From assembly GCA_964369665.1 (NCBI GenBank), contig CAYJFS010000002.1:1-64000 (forward strand): DNA of 64,000 nt, written 5' to 3'. The notes beneath the pieces were generated by a model. That model had not been told where the DNA came from and did not search any database. It was given only the letters and a program-made list of their open reading frames with translations. Below are positions 47,100-57,377 of this stretch, one piece after another. The position numbers and the translations under genes were made by a program. The stretch is from Bilophila sp964369665. GTDB taxonomy: Bacteria; Desulfobacterota; Desulfovibrionia; Desulfovibrionales; Desulfovibrionaceae. The stretch's first letter is position 1; each line of letters opens with the position of its first letter.

Positions 47100-48364
47100 T
47101 GAATTCTTTTTTTCTTTATAATGCCTGCTATTTAGGGAATTCTGTTAGTTTAGAGGTTTGTGATGGGAAAATTGTTGCCCTATATTCTTCAGAGTTGAAT
47201 AATTACCCAAAAAATTTGCACCATATTGATGCTCAAAATAGAATATTATTTCCTAGTTTTATAGATGTACATACACATCTTAGAGAACCAGGTTATACAT
47301 GGAAGGAAACTATCTCTACAGGTTTAAGTGCAGCTATTCATGGTGGTTTTGGATCTGTTTTATGTATGGCAAATACAAACCCTGTAAATGATACATCTCT
47401 TGTAACATCAAGTATTCTTTCAATAGCAAAAAAAGTTTTTCCTTTTGGACCTTATGTGTATCCTGTTGGAGCAGCTACTGTTGGTTTGAAGGGAGAGCAG
47501 CTTTCATGCATGTATGACTTAGCAACAGCTGGTTGTGTAGCCTTTTCTAATGATGGATATCCTATAGAGAATACGGAAGTATTCCGTAGAATTCTTGAAT
47601 ATGCCTCTGACTTAGGGTGTATGGTTATTGATCACTGTGAAGATCCTTTTCTTGCTCATGATACCTGTATGAATGAAGGGGTTGTTAGTGGATTATTAGG
47701 TTTAAATGGTCAACCTGATGTTGCAGAAACAATCCAAGCTATGAGAAGTATACTTTTAGCTGGTTACCTTAAGGTTCCTGTACACATTGCTCATGTTTCT
47801 GCTAAGCGAACAGTTGATGTCATTGCTTGGGGTAAATCTCAGGGAATAAAAGTGACAGCAGAAACTTGTCCACATTATCTTTTACTCGATGAAACGTCTG
47901 TCCTTGGATATAATACTCTTGCTAAAGTAAATCCTCCATTGCGTACCTATGAAGATATGTTAGCTTTAAGGCAAGCTGTTAAAAGTGGTACTATTGATAT
48001 CCTTGCTACAGATCATGCTCCACATACTTTATGTGAAAAAGAACCTCCTTTTGATACAGCGCCTAATGGTTTTACAGGGTTTGATGTTGCTGTTTCGGTT
48101 ACATATGATTTAGTTCGTCAGGGTATTTTTTCTGAACATGATTTTATTACACGCTGGTCTTTAGCTCCTGCACAAGTATTTAACTTGCCTGTAAATACAT
48201 TTTCTCCTGGTGATCCTGCAAACTTTTTTTTATTTGACCCTATGCTTGAATGGGTTGTTTCTCAAGAAACACTGTACTCTAAAAGTGCCAATACACCATG
48301 GTTGGGGAAGACTTTGAAGGGAAGAGTGACAGATCATTGGATTGGTGGTCATAAAATTTTTTGA
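47099..48364 (+). CDS. pyrC: Dihydroorotase
   Basis: PyrC closes carbamoyl aspartate to dihydroorotate. The 421-residue protein is the type I form with metal-site motifs DVHTHLREPGYTWKET, IDHCEDP, HVSAKRTVDVI and ATDHAPHT. GFTGFDVAVSVTYDLV is also a typical block. Its ATG overlaps the pyrB stop, so the two steps are translationally coupled. About 150 bases separate it from miaB. Confidence 0.94.
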   Translation: MNSFFLYNACYLGNSVSLEVCDGKIVALYSSELNNYPKNLHHIDAQNRILFPSFIDVHTHLREPGYTWKETISTGLSAAIHGGFGSVLCMANTNPVNDTSLVTSSILSIAKKVFPFGPYVYPVGAATVGLKGEQLSCMYDLATAGCVAFSNDGYPIENTEVFRRILEYASDLGCMVIDHCEDPFLAHDTCMNEGVVSGLLGLNGQPDVAETIQAMRSILLAGYLKVPVHIAHVSAKRTVDVIAWGKSQGIKVTAETCPHYLLLDETSVLGYNTLAKVNPPLRTYEDMLALRQAVKSGTIDILATDHAPHTLCEKEPPFDTAPNGFTGFDVAVSVTYDLVRQGIFSEHDFITRWSLAPAQVFNLPVNTFSPGDPANFFLFDPMLEWVVSQETLYSKSANTPWLGKTLKGRVTDHWIGGHKIF

Positions 48365-48514
48365 GTATTAATGTTTATTCTTGTTTATGACGAATTTTTT
48401 TGAACTTTGAGTAATAAATTTTTAAAAAGACATATACACAATAAGCTAAGCTTGTATACTTAATTGCCTAACTATGGTTGCAAGTAGAGTTTTTCTTTAG
48501 TTGTATGGAGTTGT

Positions 48515-49876
48515 ATGAAAGAATTAGGGTTTCATATTAGTACATTTGGTTGTCAAATGAATGTTAGTGACTCTCTTTGGCTTGTAAGAAGTTTACAGCA
48601 TAAAGGTTTTAGAGAAACCTCTTTAGATAAAGCTCATGTGGTTATTCTCAATACATGCTCTGTGCGTGAAAAACCAGAGCAAAAAGTTTATACTATGTTA
48701 AGTAAAGTTGGGCATGCAACAAAAGGAAACACTAAGGCTTTTGTTGTTATTGCTGGCTGTGTTGCCCAACAGATAGGTTCGAAATTTTTTGAACGATTCC
48801 CTCAAGTGAGAATTGTTAGTGGTAGCGATGGGATTGCTATGCTTCCTGAGACAATTGAGCGAGCATGTTTAGAGCCAGATATAAAATTTGATCTTACAGA
48901 CTTTGTTGAAGTTTACCCTGAAAGAGCGCTTTTACCTATAAGTGCTATGTCAACATTAGGTACAACGCCTGTTGCATATGTAAATATTATGCAAGGCTGT
49001 GATAATTATTGTGCATATTGTATAGTTCCTTTTACTCGGGGTAAACAAAAATCTCGTTCAGCAGAAGCTATTTTGAAAGAATGCGCAACATTAGTTGAGC
49101 ATGGTGCTAAAGAAATTACTCTATTGGGGCAGAATGTAAATGCCTATGGTATAGACTTGGATAAGAATGTAAGTAGAAAAGAAACAATGTTTACACAGCT
49201 TCTTCGTCAGATAATAGCTTTACCTGATCTTGAACGTTTGCGTTTTATGACACCTCACCCTAAAGATTTTTCTATAGATACAATTCATCTTTTTGCAGAA
49301 TCTTCAAAGCTTTTACCTAGGGTACATTTACCACTACAGTCAGGTTCTAATACTGTATTAAAAATGATGGGTAGACAATACACAATAGAGGAATATTTTG
49401 ATATTGTTTTTAAGCTGAAAACTGTTTGTCCAACGGTTGCTCTTTCTTCAGATTTTATTGTAGGTTTTCCTGGTGAAACAGAAGAAGATTTTTTACAGAC
49501 ATTAAGTGCAATAGAAGATGTTGAGTTTATGTCAAGTTTTTCTTTTTGCTATTCTGATCGTCCTGGAACTGCATCAGCAGCATTTTCAGAAAAAATTCCT
49601 TATGAAGTAAAAGTAGAACGTTTGGGACGTTTACAAGAAAAACAGGAAAAATATTCTAAACAATGGTTAGAACAGCAGATAGGTGTGAAAACACATCTTC
49701 TTTTAGAGAAAATGAGTCCTAAAGCAAGTACAAGTGGGTATAGTTGGCAAGGTAGAGATCCTTGGGGAGATATTGTACATGTTACATTGTTCGATGATAG
49801 AGATTTTTCAGGAGTAGTTGTTCCTGTTCGGATTATAGAAGCTAAAAAGCATGCACTTATTGCAGAGCTTATATAG
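48515..49876 (+). CDS. miaB: tRNA-2-methylthio-N6-dimethylallyladenosine synthase
   Basis: MiaB adds the methylthio group at A37 of tRNAs using two [4Fe-4S] clusters. The 453-residue protein has the N-terminal domain with cysteines in TFGCQMN, NTCSVRE and AGCVAQQ. The radical-SAM motif is CDNYCAYCIVPFTRG, and a C-terminal TRAM domain is present. GGAG lies four bases before the ATG. The order of domains and the NTCSVREKPEQKV block distinguish it from RimO and MtaB. Confidence 0.95.
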   Translation: MKELGFHISTFGCQMNVSDSLWLVRSLQHKGFRETSLDKAHVVILNTCSVREKPEQKVYTMLSKVGHATKGNTKAFVVIAGCVAQQIGSKFFERFPQVRIVSGSDGIAMLPETIERACLEPDIKFDLTDFVEVYPERALLPISAMSTLGTTPVAYVNIMQGCDNYCAYCIVPFTRGKQKSRSAEAILKECATLVEHGAKEITLLGQNVNAYGIDLDKNVSRKETMFTQLLRQIIALPDLERLRFMTPHPKDFSIDTIHLFAESSKLLPRVHLPLQSGSNTVLKMMGRQYTIEEYFDIVFKLKTVCPTVALSSDFIVGFPGETEEDFLQTLSAIEDVEFMSSFSFCYSDRPGTASAAFSEKIPYEVKVERLGRLQEKQEKYSKQWLEQQIGVKTHLLLEKMSPKASTSGYSWQGRDPWGDIVHVTLFDDRDFSGVVVPVRIIEAKKHALIAELI

Positions 49877-49973
49877 TTTTATTGAATAAAAATGTTCTAT
49901 GTAGATAACTGGTATGTTTTTATTTTTATATTATTAATATATATATAACTAAAGTTGGTTATGAAATAAATAC

Positions 49974-50660
49974 ATGATAGACTTTAATGTAGAAGTATCT
50001 TTTTCAGGTGTTGGCCTTCTACCTGCAGAAGCTATACGTCTTGGATATAATGCAGGATTTAAAGCTTTAGGGCTTGTCATTCGTTCTGACCAGTGTTCAT
50101 ATCATTATGAGCTTCCAAAGTTACTTAGCATTACAAAAGAAGCTTCATTGTATGGTGGTATAGATGTTATTGTTGGAGTAAAATTTGTATATGTTCCATC
50201 AGCGCTGTTGTTTGATGCTATTGTGAATGCTAGGGATTTAGGTGCACAAATTGTTCTTGTTGAAGGAGAAGGAGGAATAAATTTTTTGTCACATTTTTCA
50301 ACAGTAGGGACAAATTTTTCTGCAATTAGGGCTGGGGTAGATATTCTTACATGTCCAGGATTGCTTTCTTTTGAAGATGCTCAGTTAGCTTCTGAGAATA
50401 ATGTTGCAATAGAGTTAACAGCACGTTCACCATATAGTCTTTTTAATGGCTATGTATCTCGAGTGGCTAAGAAGCATAATGTTTGTTTGACTATTTCATG
50501 TGGTCTTTTGCAGAGGCAATCTTTTTTTACACCAGATATAACAAGTAATATATGGAAAAATGTTGGACTTGGCGCAGGACTTGAAAAAAAAGATCTTGAT
50601 GATATCTACGCACAGTCTATAGTACGCATTCAGCGTTTGTTTACAAAAGTTTCTTTATAA
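49974..50660 (+). CDS. PHP-family protein that has lost its metal ligands
   Basis: The 228-residue protein follows the layout of PHP-domain (histidinol-phosphatase-like) proteins along its whole length. ILTCPGLLSFEDAQLA and IELTARSPYSLFNGYVSRVAKKHN match that family's later part. Where active members carry metal ligands it differs. The first motif (normally D-x-H-x-H) is DFNVEV. The T-D-H motif is absent, with IRSD there. The G-V-E-x-x-H motif is GVKFVYV. H-P-G is CPG, and the last N-x-D-x-H is SCGLL. The frame is intact, so it may be a pseudoenzyme with a structural or ligand-binding role. The family call is from recalled motif order. Confidence 0.65.
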   Translation: MIDFNVEVSFSGVGLLPAEAIRLGYNAGFKALGLVIRSDQCSYHYELPKLLSITKEASLYGGIDVIVGVKFVYVPSALLFDAIVNARDLGAQIVLVEGEGGINFLSHFSTVGTNFSAIRAGVDILTCPGLLSFEDAQLASENNVAIELTARSPYSLFNGYVSRVAKKHNVCLTISCGLLQRQSFFTPDITSNIWKNVGLGAGLEKKDLDDIYAQSIVRIQRLFTKVSL

Positions 50661-50700
50661 GAATAGCTTTTTTAGAAAGAAAGTTTTCCTTGAGGTAGTT

Positions 50701-51795
50701 ATGGAGTTTGTTCAAATAGCAGAACAGCGTCGTGAACGTTTACGTGTCAAGATGTTTGAACAAGGGCTGGATGCACTTCTTGTCTATCATGATGCCAATA
50801 GGTATTATCTTTCAGGTTTTGAGCTCCATGACCCTCAAAGAAATGAAAGTTCTGGATGTTTGCTTATTATGGCTAATGGACAAGACTGGCTCTGTACAGA
50901 CTCAAGATATTTGGAGGCTGCAAAAGAGCTTTGGGATGAGGATAGAATTTATATCTATCGTGATGGGGGCACTCCAGCAAAAATCGCAAAACTTATAGAT
51001 ACCCATATTCCTAAAGGTGGGAAAGTTGGGTATGAATCTCAAGCACTTTTTGTAAGTTTTTTTGAAGAGTTTTCTGCTTATATTACTAATGGAGTGTTGG
51101 TGTGTGCAGATGGGTTTGTTGAAAAACTCAGAGTCATAAAAGATACATCCGAAATCCGTTTGCTTAAACAGTCATGTGCATTGAATCATAAGCTTTTTTC
51201 TTGGTTACCATCTATTCTTTTACCTGGTGTGAGTGAAACAACGATTTCTTGGGAAATAGAAAAATTTTTTAAAGAACATGGAGCACAAGAACTTTCCTTT
51301 TCTAGTATTGTTGCTTATGGAGCTAAAGCAGCATTACCACATGCTGTCCCAGCTTTTGATACTTGCTTGAGCGATAATCAGCTTGTGCTTGTTGATGTTG
51401 GTGTAAGAATAAATGATTACTGTTCAGATCAAACAAGAACATTTTGGGTAGGAGAAAAACCTTCTAAACATTTTATAGAGACATTGTCGCTAGTTCAAGA
51501 AGCTCAGCAGAAGGCTATAGCTGCAATTCATCCAGGTATTAAGGCAAAAGATGTTTATAAGGTTGTATACAATTTTTTTGAGAAATATGGTGTTGAAAAA
51601 GCCTTTACACATAGTCTTGGTCATGGTGTAGGTTTAGAGGTTCATGAGGCTCCAACTATAGGATTTAATAGTGAGACGTTGCTTGAGCCTGGGATGATTA
51701 TTACTATTGAACCTGGATTGTATTATGTTGGATGGGGTGGTGTTCGCTGGGAATATATGATTCTTGTTACTAATGAAGGTGCAGACGTTTTATAA
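50701..51795 (+). CDS. M24 family Xaa-Pro aminopeptidase
   Basis: The 364-residue protein has the creatinase-like N-terminal domain (MFEQGLDALLVYHDANRYYLSGF) and the pita-bread peptidase domain. The five metal ligands are visible: Asp in LVDVGVRINDYCSDQTRTF (two), His in HSLGHGVGLEVHE, Glu in TIEPGLY and Glu in RWEYMILV. It removes N-terminal residues before proline. It starts 40 bases after the PHP-like gene on the same strand, with GAGG upstream. Confidence 0.93.
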   Translation: MEFVQIAEQRRERLRVKMFEQGLDALLVYHDANRYYLSGFELHDPQRNESSGCLLIMANGQDWLCTDSRYLEAAKELWDEDRIYIYRDGGTPAKIAKLIDTHIPKGGKVGYESQALFVSFFEEFSAYITNGVLVCADGFVEKLRVIKDTSEIRLLKQSCALNHKLFSWLPSILLPGVSETTISWEIEKFFKEHGAQELSFSSIVAYGAKAALPHAVPAFDTCLSDNQLVLVDVGVRINDYCSDQTRTFWVGEKPSKHFIETLSLVQEAQQKAIAAIHPGIKAKDVYKVVYNFFEKYGVEKAFTHSLGHGVGLEVHEAPTIGFNSETLLEPGMIITIEPGLYYVGWGGVRWEYMILVTNEGADVL

Positions 51796-51815
51796 TAAAA
51801 TGCAGGGATTTTTTT

Positions 51816-52880
51816 ATGCGTATTGCTTTTGTTAATAGTACAAGGCATTGGGGTGGGGTAAAAACATGGATGTTAACTTTTGCAAAGGAGCTTTGTAAAA
51901 AAAATCATTTTTGTTATATATATGGACGTCAAGCTGAATTTGTAGACGCTGCTAAAGCTTCTGTTGGTCATGGTGAGTATGTTACATTTGGACCCGACAT
52001 GAACCCCATAGCCATTAAGTGGTTTCTCCAGGAATTTCGTAAAAAAATTATAGATGTTGTTATTATTAATGTAGGGAAAGATCTTTCTACTGCAGGGTTA
52101 GCTGCAAAGCTTCTTGGTATTCCTGTTATACAAAGGATAGGGTTACCACAAGATATTTCATATCGTTGGAAAACACGACTTCTTCATTGGTATATTTGTC
52201 CTTTATTTTTATCTCCATGTCAGTATATTGCAGATGGTTTTTTAGAGTCATTGCCATATGTAGCCCCTAAAGATATAGCGATTATTCTTAATGGAAAAAA
52301 AGTTTTAGATAGTGCTTTTGAGGAGCACTATCCATTAAAGTTTGTATGTACACAACAATTAGAACCAGACAAAGGTCATATGGTTTTGTTGGAGGCTTTT
52401 TCAAAAGTTAAAGGTGATTTTGAGTTGCATATATGGGGAACTGGTTCTTTAGAGCAATTTCTTAAAGAACATACACAAAAACTAGGATTGAGTTCAAAAG
52501 TATTTTTTCGTGGTTTTTCAGCTAATATAAGTAAAGCATTATTAGAAGGTGATGTTTTTTTACTAGCTTCTTTTCGAGAAGGTTTGCCTAATACATTGCT
52601 TGAAGCCATGGCTGTAGGTTTGCTCCCTATAGTTCGTTTAGTTGGAGGTATTTCTGAAGTTCTTACGCAAAAAATGTATACTTGGGTTTTACCATATAGT
52701 GCAGCAACAGAAGATTTTCAAGTGTATATACAAAAAGCTATTGAGCTTTCAAAGGAAGATTTGTTCTTATATAGAAACTATGCCCGTGAAGCTTGTAAAA
52801 AAAATTTTAATATAGATAACCAAATAGTCGTTTTTGAAAAATGGCTTTATGGGGTAATTAATGACAGGTATAAGCAGTAA
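51816..52880 (+). CDS. Glycosyltransferase family 4
   Basis: The 354-residue protein has the GT-B fold layout: an N-terminal HWGGVKTWMLTFAKEL and a C-terminal donor site with CTQQLEPDKGHMVLLEAFS, SFREGLPNTLLEAMAVG and the E-x7-E type spacing. It probably adds a sugar to LPS core or O-chain. It overlaps the O-antigen-ligase-like gene by 20 bases. Donor and acceptor cannot be told. Confidence 0.85.
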   Translation: MRIAFVNSTRHWGGVKTWMLTFAKELCKKNHFCYIYGRQAEFVDAAKASVGHGEYVTFGPDMNPIAIKWFLQEFRKKIIDVVIINVGKDLSTAGLAAKLLGIPVIQRIGLPQDISYRWKTRLLHWYICPLFLSPCQYIADGFLESLPYVAPKDIAIILNGKKVLDSAFEEHYPLKFVCTQQLEPDKGHMVLLEAFSKVKGDFELHIWGTGSLEQFLKEHTQKLGLSSKVFFRGFSANISKALLEGDVFLLASFREGLPNTLLEAMAVGLLPIVRLVGGISEVLTQKMYTWVLPYSAATEDFQVYIQKAIELSKEDLFLYRNYAREACKKNFNIDNQIVVFEKWLYGVINDRYKQ

Positions 52881-54144
52881 ATACAGAAAATGGTTTCATA
52901 AAAAGCAATATATACAACCTTCTTTTATTCGAGCCATACTTTTTACTTGTTTCCTTTTATCTGTGATAACATTTCCTCTTGGACAAGCTTTTCGTGTTGG
53001 TGGCCCATTAGTATGTTTTCCTTTATTAGTGTGGCTATATTTACTTGATTGGGAAAATGCAACATTACGAGTGATTCCTGTACGTTGGTTATGTGTTATT
53101 TTTGCTATAGGTGTTAGTTTACAAGTTCTTTGTTCTCAGTGGATCTCTATAAGTTGGGCTGCAGTATGTCCCAATATTTTTCGTGGTTTTATTATGTTTT
53201 TTGTTAGTATGGAGACGGTTCGTTCTGAAAAAGAACTCCGTTGGCTTATATATAGTTTTGCTGGTGTTTTTTTTTATGAAGGTATTGATGGTATATGGCA
53301 GGCATTAGTAGGAAAAGATTTTATACATAAAACCGCTATTATGGATAGAGGTAGGCTTACTGGATCTTTAGGCACATACCGCATTGGTAATTATATGGCA
53401 ATCATTGCTCTACCAGCTTTTGGTTTATGTTTATTACTTCCTCAAAAGAATAAAATCCTTTTTTTCTTTATTATAAGTATCATTTTTATTCCTGGTACTT
53501 TTCTTTTAATAGGTTCTCAGACAAGAATAGGTTATTTAGGTGTGTTTTTAGGAGGATATTTTTTATGGTTATGTGTCTGGACACGTTTTTCCTGGAAAAA
53601 AGTATTTATTCCTCCTTTATTACTTATAACAATAACGCTTTTTATCGAGATATTTTTTATACAAGATAGAAGTATTTTTAGTGATCCTCGGATTAAGATA
53701 TGGAGTAAAGCCTTGTCTGTTGGGTTAGAACATTTTTGGCTTGGGACAGGGAGTAGCACTTTTATGCTAGCTGTTGCAGAGCAAGACAAATCTTTTTTAG
53801 AGTATTTTTCAGTCGATTTAGGCCATCCTCATAATATGTATATCCAATTTTTCATAGATGGAGGTATATTAGGTGTTCTTTGTTTTTTTACATTTATTTG
53901 GGGAATGACATATTGGGCATGGAAATATATTCATAGATATATTGCCTTAGAAAGACAAAATATAGTTAAAGGCTATCATTGGCGTCTTACATCATTTTTT
54001 TTTGGTGGGTGGATTGCTTATCTTGGAACAGGACTTGGTGCCCATGATTTCTACCGTACTTGGTGGTTATCAATAGCTGCAATTATTTTAGGCAGTCTTT
54101 TGGGGGCCTGTTGGTGGGGTAAAGTTTATAATCAAAATAATTAA
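52861..54144 (+). CDS. O-antigen ligase-like (WaaL/Wzy family) membrane protein
   Basis: The 427-residue protein has about ten to twelve membrane segments. The long periplasmic loop in the second half contains RIKIWSKALSVGLEHFWLGTGSS and GHPHNMYIQFFIDGGILG, the arginine and histidine region typical of the Wzy_C/O-antigen-ligase family. These proteins join O-chains to lipid A-core or polymerise repeats. Its start overlaps the GT4 gene, supporting joint function in LPS assembly. Its end overlaps the convergent rpmB gene by four bases. Confidence 0.83.
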   Translation: MTGISSKYRKWFHKKQYIQPSFIRAILFTCFLLSVITFPLGQAFRVGGPLVCFPLLVWLYLLDWENATLRVIPVRWLCVIFAIGVSLQVLCSQWISISWAAVCPNIFRGFIMFFVSMETVRSEKELRWLIYSFAGVFFYEGIDGIWQALVGKDFIHKTAIMDRGRLTGSLGTYRIGNYMAIIALPAFGLCLLLPQKNKILFFFIISIIFIPGTFLLIGSQTRIGYLGVFLGGYFLWLCVWTRFSWKKVFIPPLLLITITLFIEIFFIQDRSIFSDPRIKIWSKALSVGLEHFWLGTGSSTFMLAVAEQDKSFLEYFSVDLGHPHNMYIQFFIDGGILGVLCFFTFIWGMTYWAWKYIHRYIALERQNIVKGYHWRLTSFFFGGWIAYLGTGLGAHDFYRTWWLSIAAIILGSLLGACWWGKVYNQNN

Positions 54145-54365
54145 TGTTGTTGCTCATTTTTTGTAGAGCAAGCAACTGGTTTTATAACATAGCCGGATCG
54201 AATACAGCGAGTACACACAGAAATTGTTTTTATTGTACCATTGATATATTGATGGCGAACTTTTTGGAGGTTGGGGTTAAAAACTCTTTTCGTTTTTATA
54301 TTTGAGTGGCTTACATGGTTTCCAACTTGTGGTTTTTTTTTACAAAATTCACATTGTTTAGGCAT
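54141..54365 (-). CDS. rpmB: 50S ribosomal protein L28
   Basis: The 74-residue protein has the L28 pattern: CEFCKKKPQVGNHVSHSNIKTKRVFNPNLQKVR at the N-terminus (in part) and SVCTRCIRSGYV at the C-terminus, with two CxxC pairs that could bind zinc. It is transcribed against the preceding LPS genes, overlapping the last by four bases. Confidence 0.93.
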   Translation of the reverse strand: MPKQCEFCKKKPQVGNHVSHSNIKTKRVFNPNLQKVRHQYINGTIKTISVCTRCIRSGYVIKPVACSTKNEQQH

Positions 54366-54650
54366 TAAAGTTCTCCAAACTCATGTTGTTTTACAGGAGT
54401 AGTCATTACAAAATTTTATATATTCAAAAATTTAAAGTATAAAAGACAGCTTTAGCTATATAATTGTAAAAGGTAAAAATAGCAAGAAGTAATCTTTTAG
54501 TATGAGTAGAAGTATTATTCTAGGCTTATAGAAAAAAGTAGTGTAAGTTATGATCCTATCCTTTATTTGTAGGATAGAATAGACTCTCTATTTTTTATTT
54601 ATAATGGAAATAGATTTTGTTTTAAATATTTTAAAGTGATTGTTTTACTT

Positions 54651-56663
54651 ATGAAAGCATCTTTATTTAAGAAAAATTATGGTTTAGTTATATGTTTTTT
54701 CTGTATTTTTATAACTATAGGCTGTTTAAAAAAGGAGGTTGTAATAGCTCCTCAATCAAGTATTCAGAAAAAAGAAAAAGCTAATCCAAAGTATACATTG
54801 GATGTTTTACGCAAAAAAGCAGAGCAGGCTTGGGATGATGGAAATACTCAGGAAGCATATAGACTTTATGAAATACTTGTAAAAGAGGATACGTTTAGTG
54901 CTGTTGATAAAAAAGAGTTTTTGACAAGACTTATAGAGTTAACAGTCCGTGAAGGTCAATATGCTGTTGCATATAAAAAAATTCTACAATGGGCTGCATT
55001 TGATCCTATGGTTATGAAGCAACCTGTTTGGCAAGAATTATGGGGAGCTGCTGTTATTGGTTTACCACAAAATGAGGCTATAGAGATAGCTAAAACTTTG
55101 TGGCGCAATAAGTCAGCACCTATACCTGCAAGAGGTGTGGCTTGTGGTATTCTTATGTTGTTAAGTCCTAAAGCAGATAAAGATAGTTTTGCAGAAGCAC
55201 TTGCCCAGCTTTATACACAGACGAATATTCATACACGCATAATGTTAGAACAGCGTCTTTTAGCTTTGCTTAAAAAGGTTCCTTATAGAGAACTTGTTAT
55301 TCTTGAGTCAACTACAAGTTCTGAAAAAGAATATATGTACCCATGGTCTATCATTATTTTAGCAATGGTTCATCATGAATGGAAGAGTAAAAGTGATTAT
55401 GGGGCACTACTTTTAAGTAGAATTAATTATACAGGTATTTTTGCTGATAGCTCTTTGTTAACTTCTTTGTCACGACTTGATTATACAGAGCAAAATAGTT
55501 TGGTACAGAAGAATACGTTTTTTTATCCTGGTTGTTATGCATTAGCTCTTCCCATGAGTGGCTCTTATTCTTCTATTGGTTGGAAGATTGCTAAAGGGGC
55601 AAGCATTGCTCAAGAAGAACTTTCTAAATGGGGTATTCCTATAGAAGTATTACTTATAAATACTGAGGTTTTAGGTTGGCAAGAGAAGTTAAGAAATTTA
55701 CCGCCAGAATGTGTTGTTGTTGGTGGACCTTTACGTAATGATGTTTACACAGAAATAAAAGAACAAGATCTTCTTAGTAAAAAAGTTTTTTTTGCTTTTT
55801 TACCAAGTATAGATGGGCATGATGAAGGGGTTGTTGCTTGGAGATTTTTCCCAAGTCCTGAAGATCAAATATATGCAATCCTTCATTTTAGTCAACAAAT
55901 TGGTATTACTAGGTATGGTGTTATTTATCCAGAAGATAGTTATGGCAAAAAAATGGCAAATTTATTTATTAAACTTGCCGAACAGAGAGGTCTTTCAATA
56001 GTTTCAATAAACTATGATCCAACAAATACAAAAGAGTGGAATAACGTTTTTACAAAGCTTACAGGAACAAAAATGGTTGGCAAGACACCTGTTCCAGAAA
56101 CATCATGCCAAGCATTATTTTTACCTGATAGTTGGAAAAATATAGAAACGCTTATACCATACCTTTTCTTTCAAGGAGAAGATAGACTTATTTTAGCTGG
56201 AACAAGTTTATGGGAACAGGGCCTTATTTATAATAATAAAAAAAGTATGATTAAGAATATGGAGCTTGCTATTTTTCCTGGTGGATGGGATATGTTCGGC
56301 AATCATACTTCAGCAGCAAATTTAATTGAAGAGTTTTCTTTGAAAGAAGAAGGAAAGCCTGATTTTTGGGTAGCTCTTGGATATGACTTTATTCGTTTTG
56401 TTTCTGCATTAAATATTTCTTGCCCTAAGTGGACAGCCAAAGAAATCAATACAAAGATTATGAAAGCACAAAATTTAAGTTGGAGTATGGCACCGATTTC
56501 TTGGGATAATGGTATTGCAAAACAGCATCTAGCTCTTTTTCAACCAACAACTACAGGGTATACATTAATATATATAGAAAAATTTAAGAAGCGACTACAT
56601 GCCATCCAACTACGTCATGATAAACGTGTACAAGCAGCAGAACAAGAGGCTGCTAGACATTGA
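54651..56663 (+). CDS. LpoA-like lipoprotein with periplasmic-binding-protein fold
   Basis: The roughly 670-residue protein has a lipoprotein signal ending FITIGC. A helical, TPR-like N-terminal part follows (KKAEQAWDDGNTQEAYRLYEILV, in part). A C-terminal part has the fold signs of type I periplasmic binding proteins (FYPGCYALALPMSGSYSSIG, then GVIYPEDSYGKKMANLF). This two-part layout matches LpoA, which activates penicillin-binding protein 1A. The ATG at 54651 is chosen because it starts a normal signal peptide. A GTG at 54636 also exists. An ABC substrate-binding role is the alternative. Confidence 0.65.
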   Translation: MKASLFKKNYGLVICFFCIFITIGCLKKEVVIAPQSSIQKKEKANPKYTLDVLRKKAEQAWDDGNTQEAYRLYEILVKEDTFSAVDKKEFLTRLIELTVREGQYAVAYKKILQWAAFDPMVMKQPVWQELWGAAVIGLPQNEAIEIAKTLWRNKSAPIPARGVACGILMLLSPKADKDSFAEALAQLYTQTNIHTRIMLEQRLLALLKKVPYRELVILESTTSSEKEYMYPWSIIILAMVHHEWKSKSDYGALLLSRINYTGIFADSSLLTSLSRLDYTEQNSLVQKNTFFYPGCYALALPMSGSYSSIGWKIAKGASIAQEELSKWGIPIEVLLINTEVLGWQEKLRNLPPECVVVGGPLRNDVYTEIKEQDLLSKKVFFAFLPSIDGHDEGVVAWRFFPSPEDQIYAILHFSQQIGITRYGVIYPEDSYGKKMANLFIKLAEQRGLSIVSINYDPTNTKEWNNVFTKLTGTKMVGKTPVPETSCQALFLPDSWKNIETLIPYLFFQGEDRLILAGTSLWEQGLIYNNKKSMIKNMELAIFPGGWDMFGNHTSAANLIEEFSLKEEGKPDFWVALGYDFIRFVSALNISCPKWTAKEINTKIMKAQNLSWSMAPISWDNGIAKQHLALFQPTTTGYTLIYIEKFKKRLHAIQLRHDKRVQAAEQEAARH

Positions 56664-57377
56664 ATAATAGTTTCTAAACATAACTTATTGCAAAGATATA
56701 TGTAGTATGGAATATATTGGTGTTCTTTGTTTTTTTATAATGCTCCAAGCAAGTAGGTTCTTTTACAGTGTTTGTATATTTTGTATAAGTATTTGAAAAG
56801 AAGTAGATTTTATATTTTGGAGAGTAAGAGGTTTTTTAATTGCTTCAAATAGACAGTCTTGTTTTAAAAATTGGACAAGTATGGTTTCTAACTTCTTGGA
56901 TAGGACGATTAAAAATTTTGATATTAGGTCTAGTTTTTAGTTTTTCTTGAGTACATAAAGTAAATAACTGATAGTGATGGCTAACTTAATAAGTATAGTA
57001 TTTCTTATTTATAAAATATACTGTTAAGTTAAAGATTCACTAAAGTAATAAAACAAGATAAATGAGGGGTATCATATAGTATATTGCTAAATTTTATACG
57101 ATACTTATTTTTAGAATCAAAGTCTTATAGAACAGTTTAAATTTAATATGTCATAAGATTCTTACTGGTTAAAGAAGTTTTTAATACATCTTATATACTC
57201 TTTAAAAGCATAGAATACTCTTCTTGACCCAGTTGCAGGGGTAAGTTACAGAACATAGTATTAAGCAGAGCACGTAGTTTCTTTTTAACGCTTAGACTTT
57301 TAAGGACTTATGAAATAGTTGAGCTATCAAAAAGGCATTTTAGTTATTACAAGGAAACAATAGAGAGCTTATGAAGA
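56664..57377. other. Long spacer upstream of the pot operon
   Basis: These 714 bases hold no gene I can support. A frame of about 35 codons around 56840-56950 has protein-like composition (IGQVWFLTSWIGRLKILILG) but no start site or family match, so it may be gene debris. The pot promoter should lie in the right part. Confidence 0.45.
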
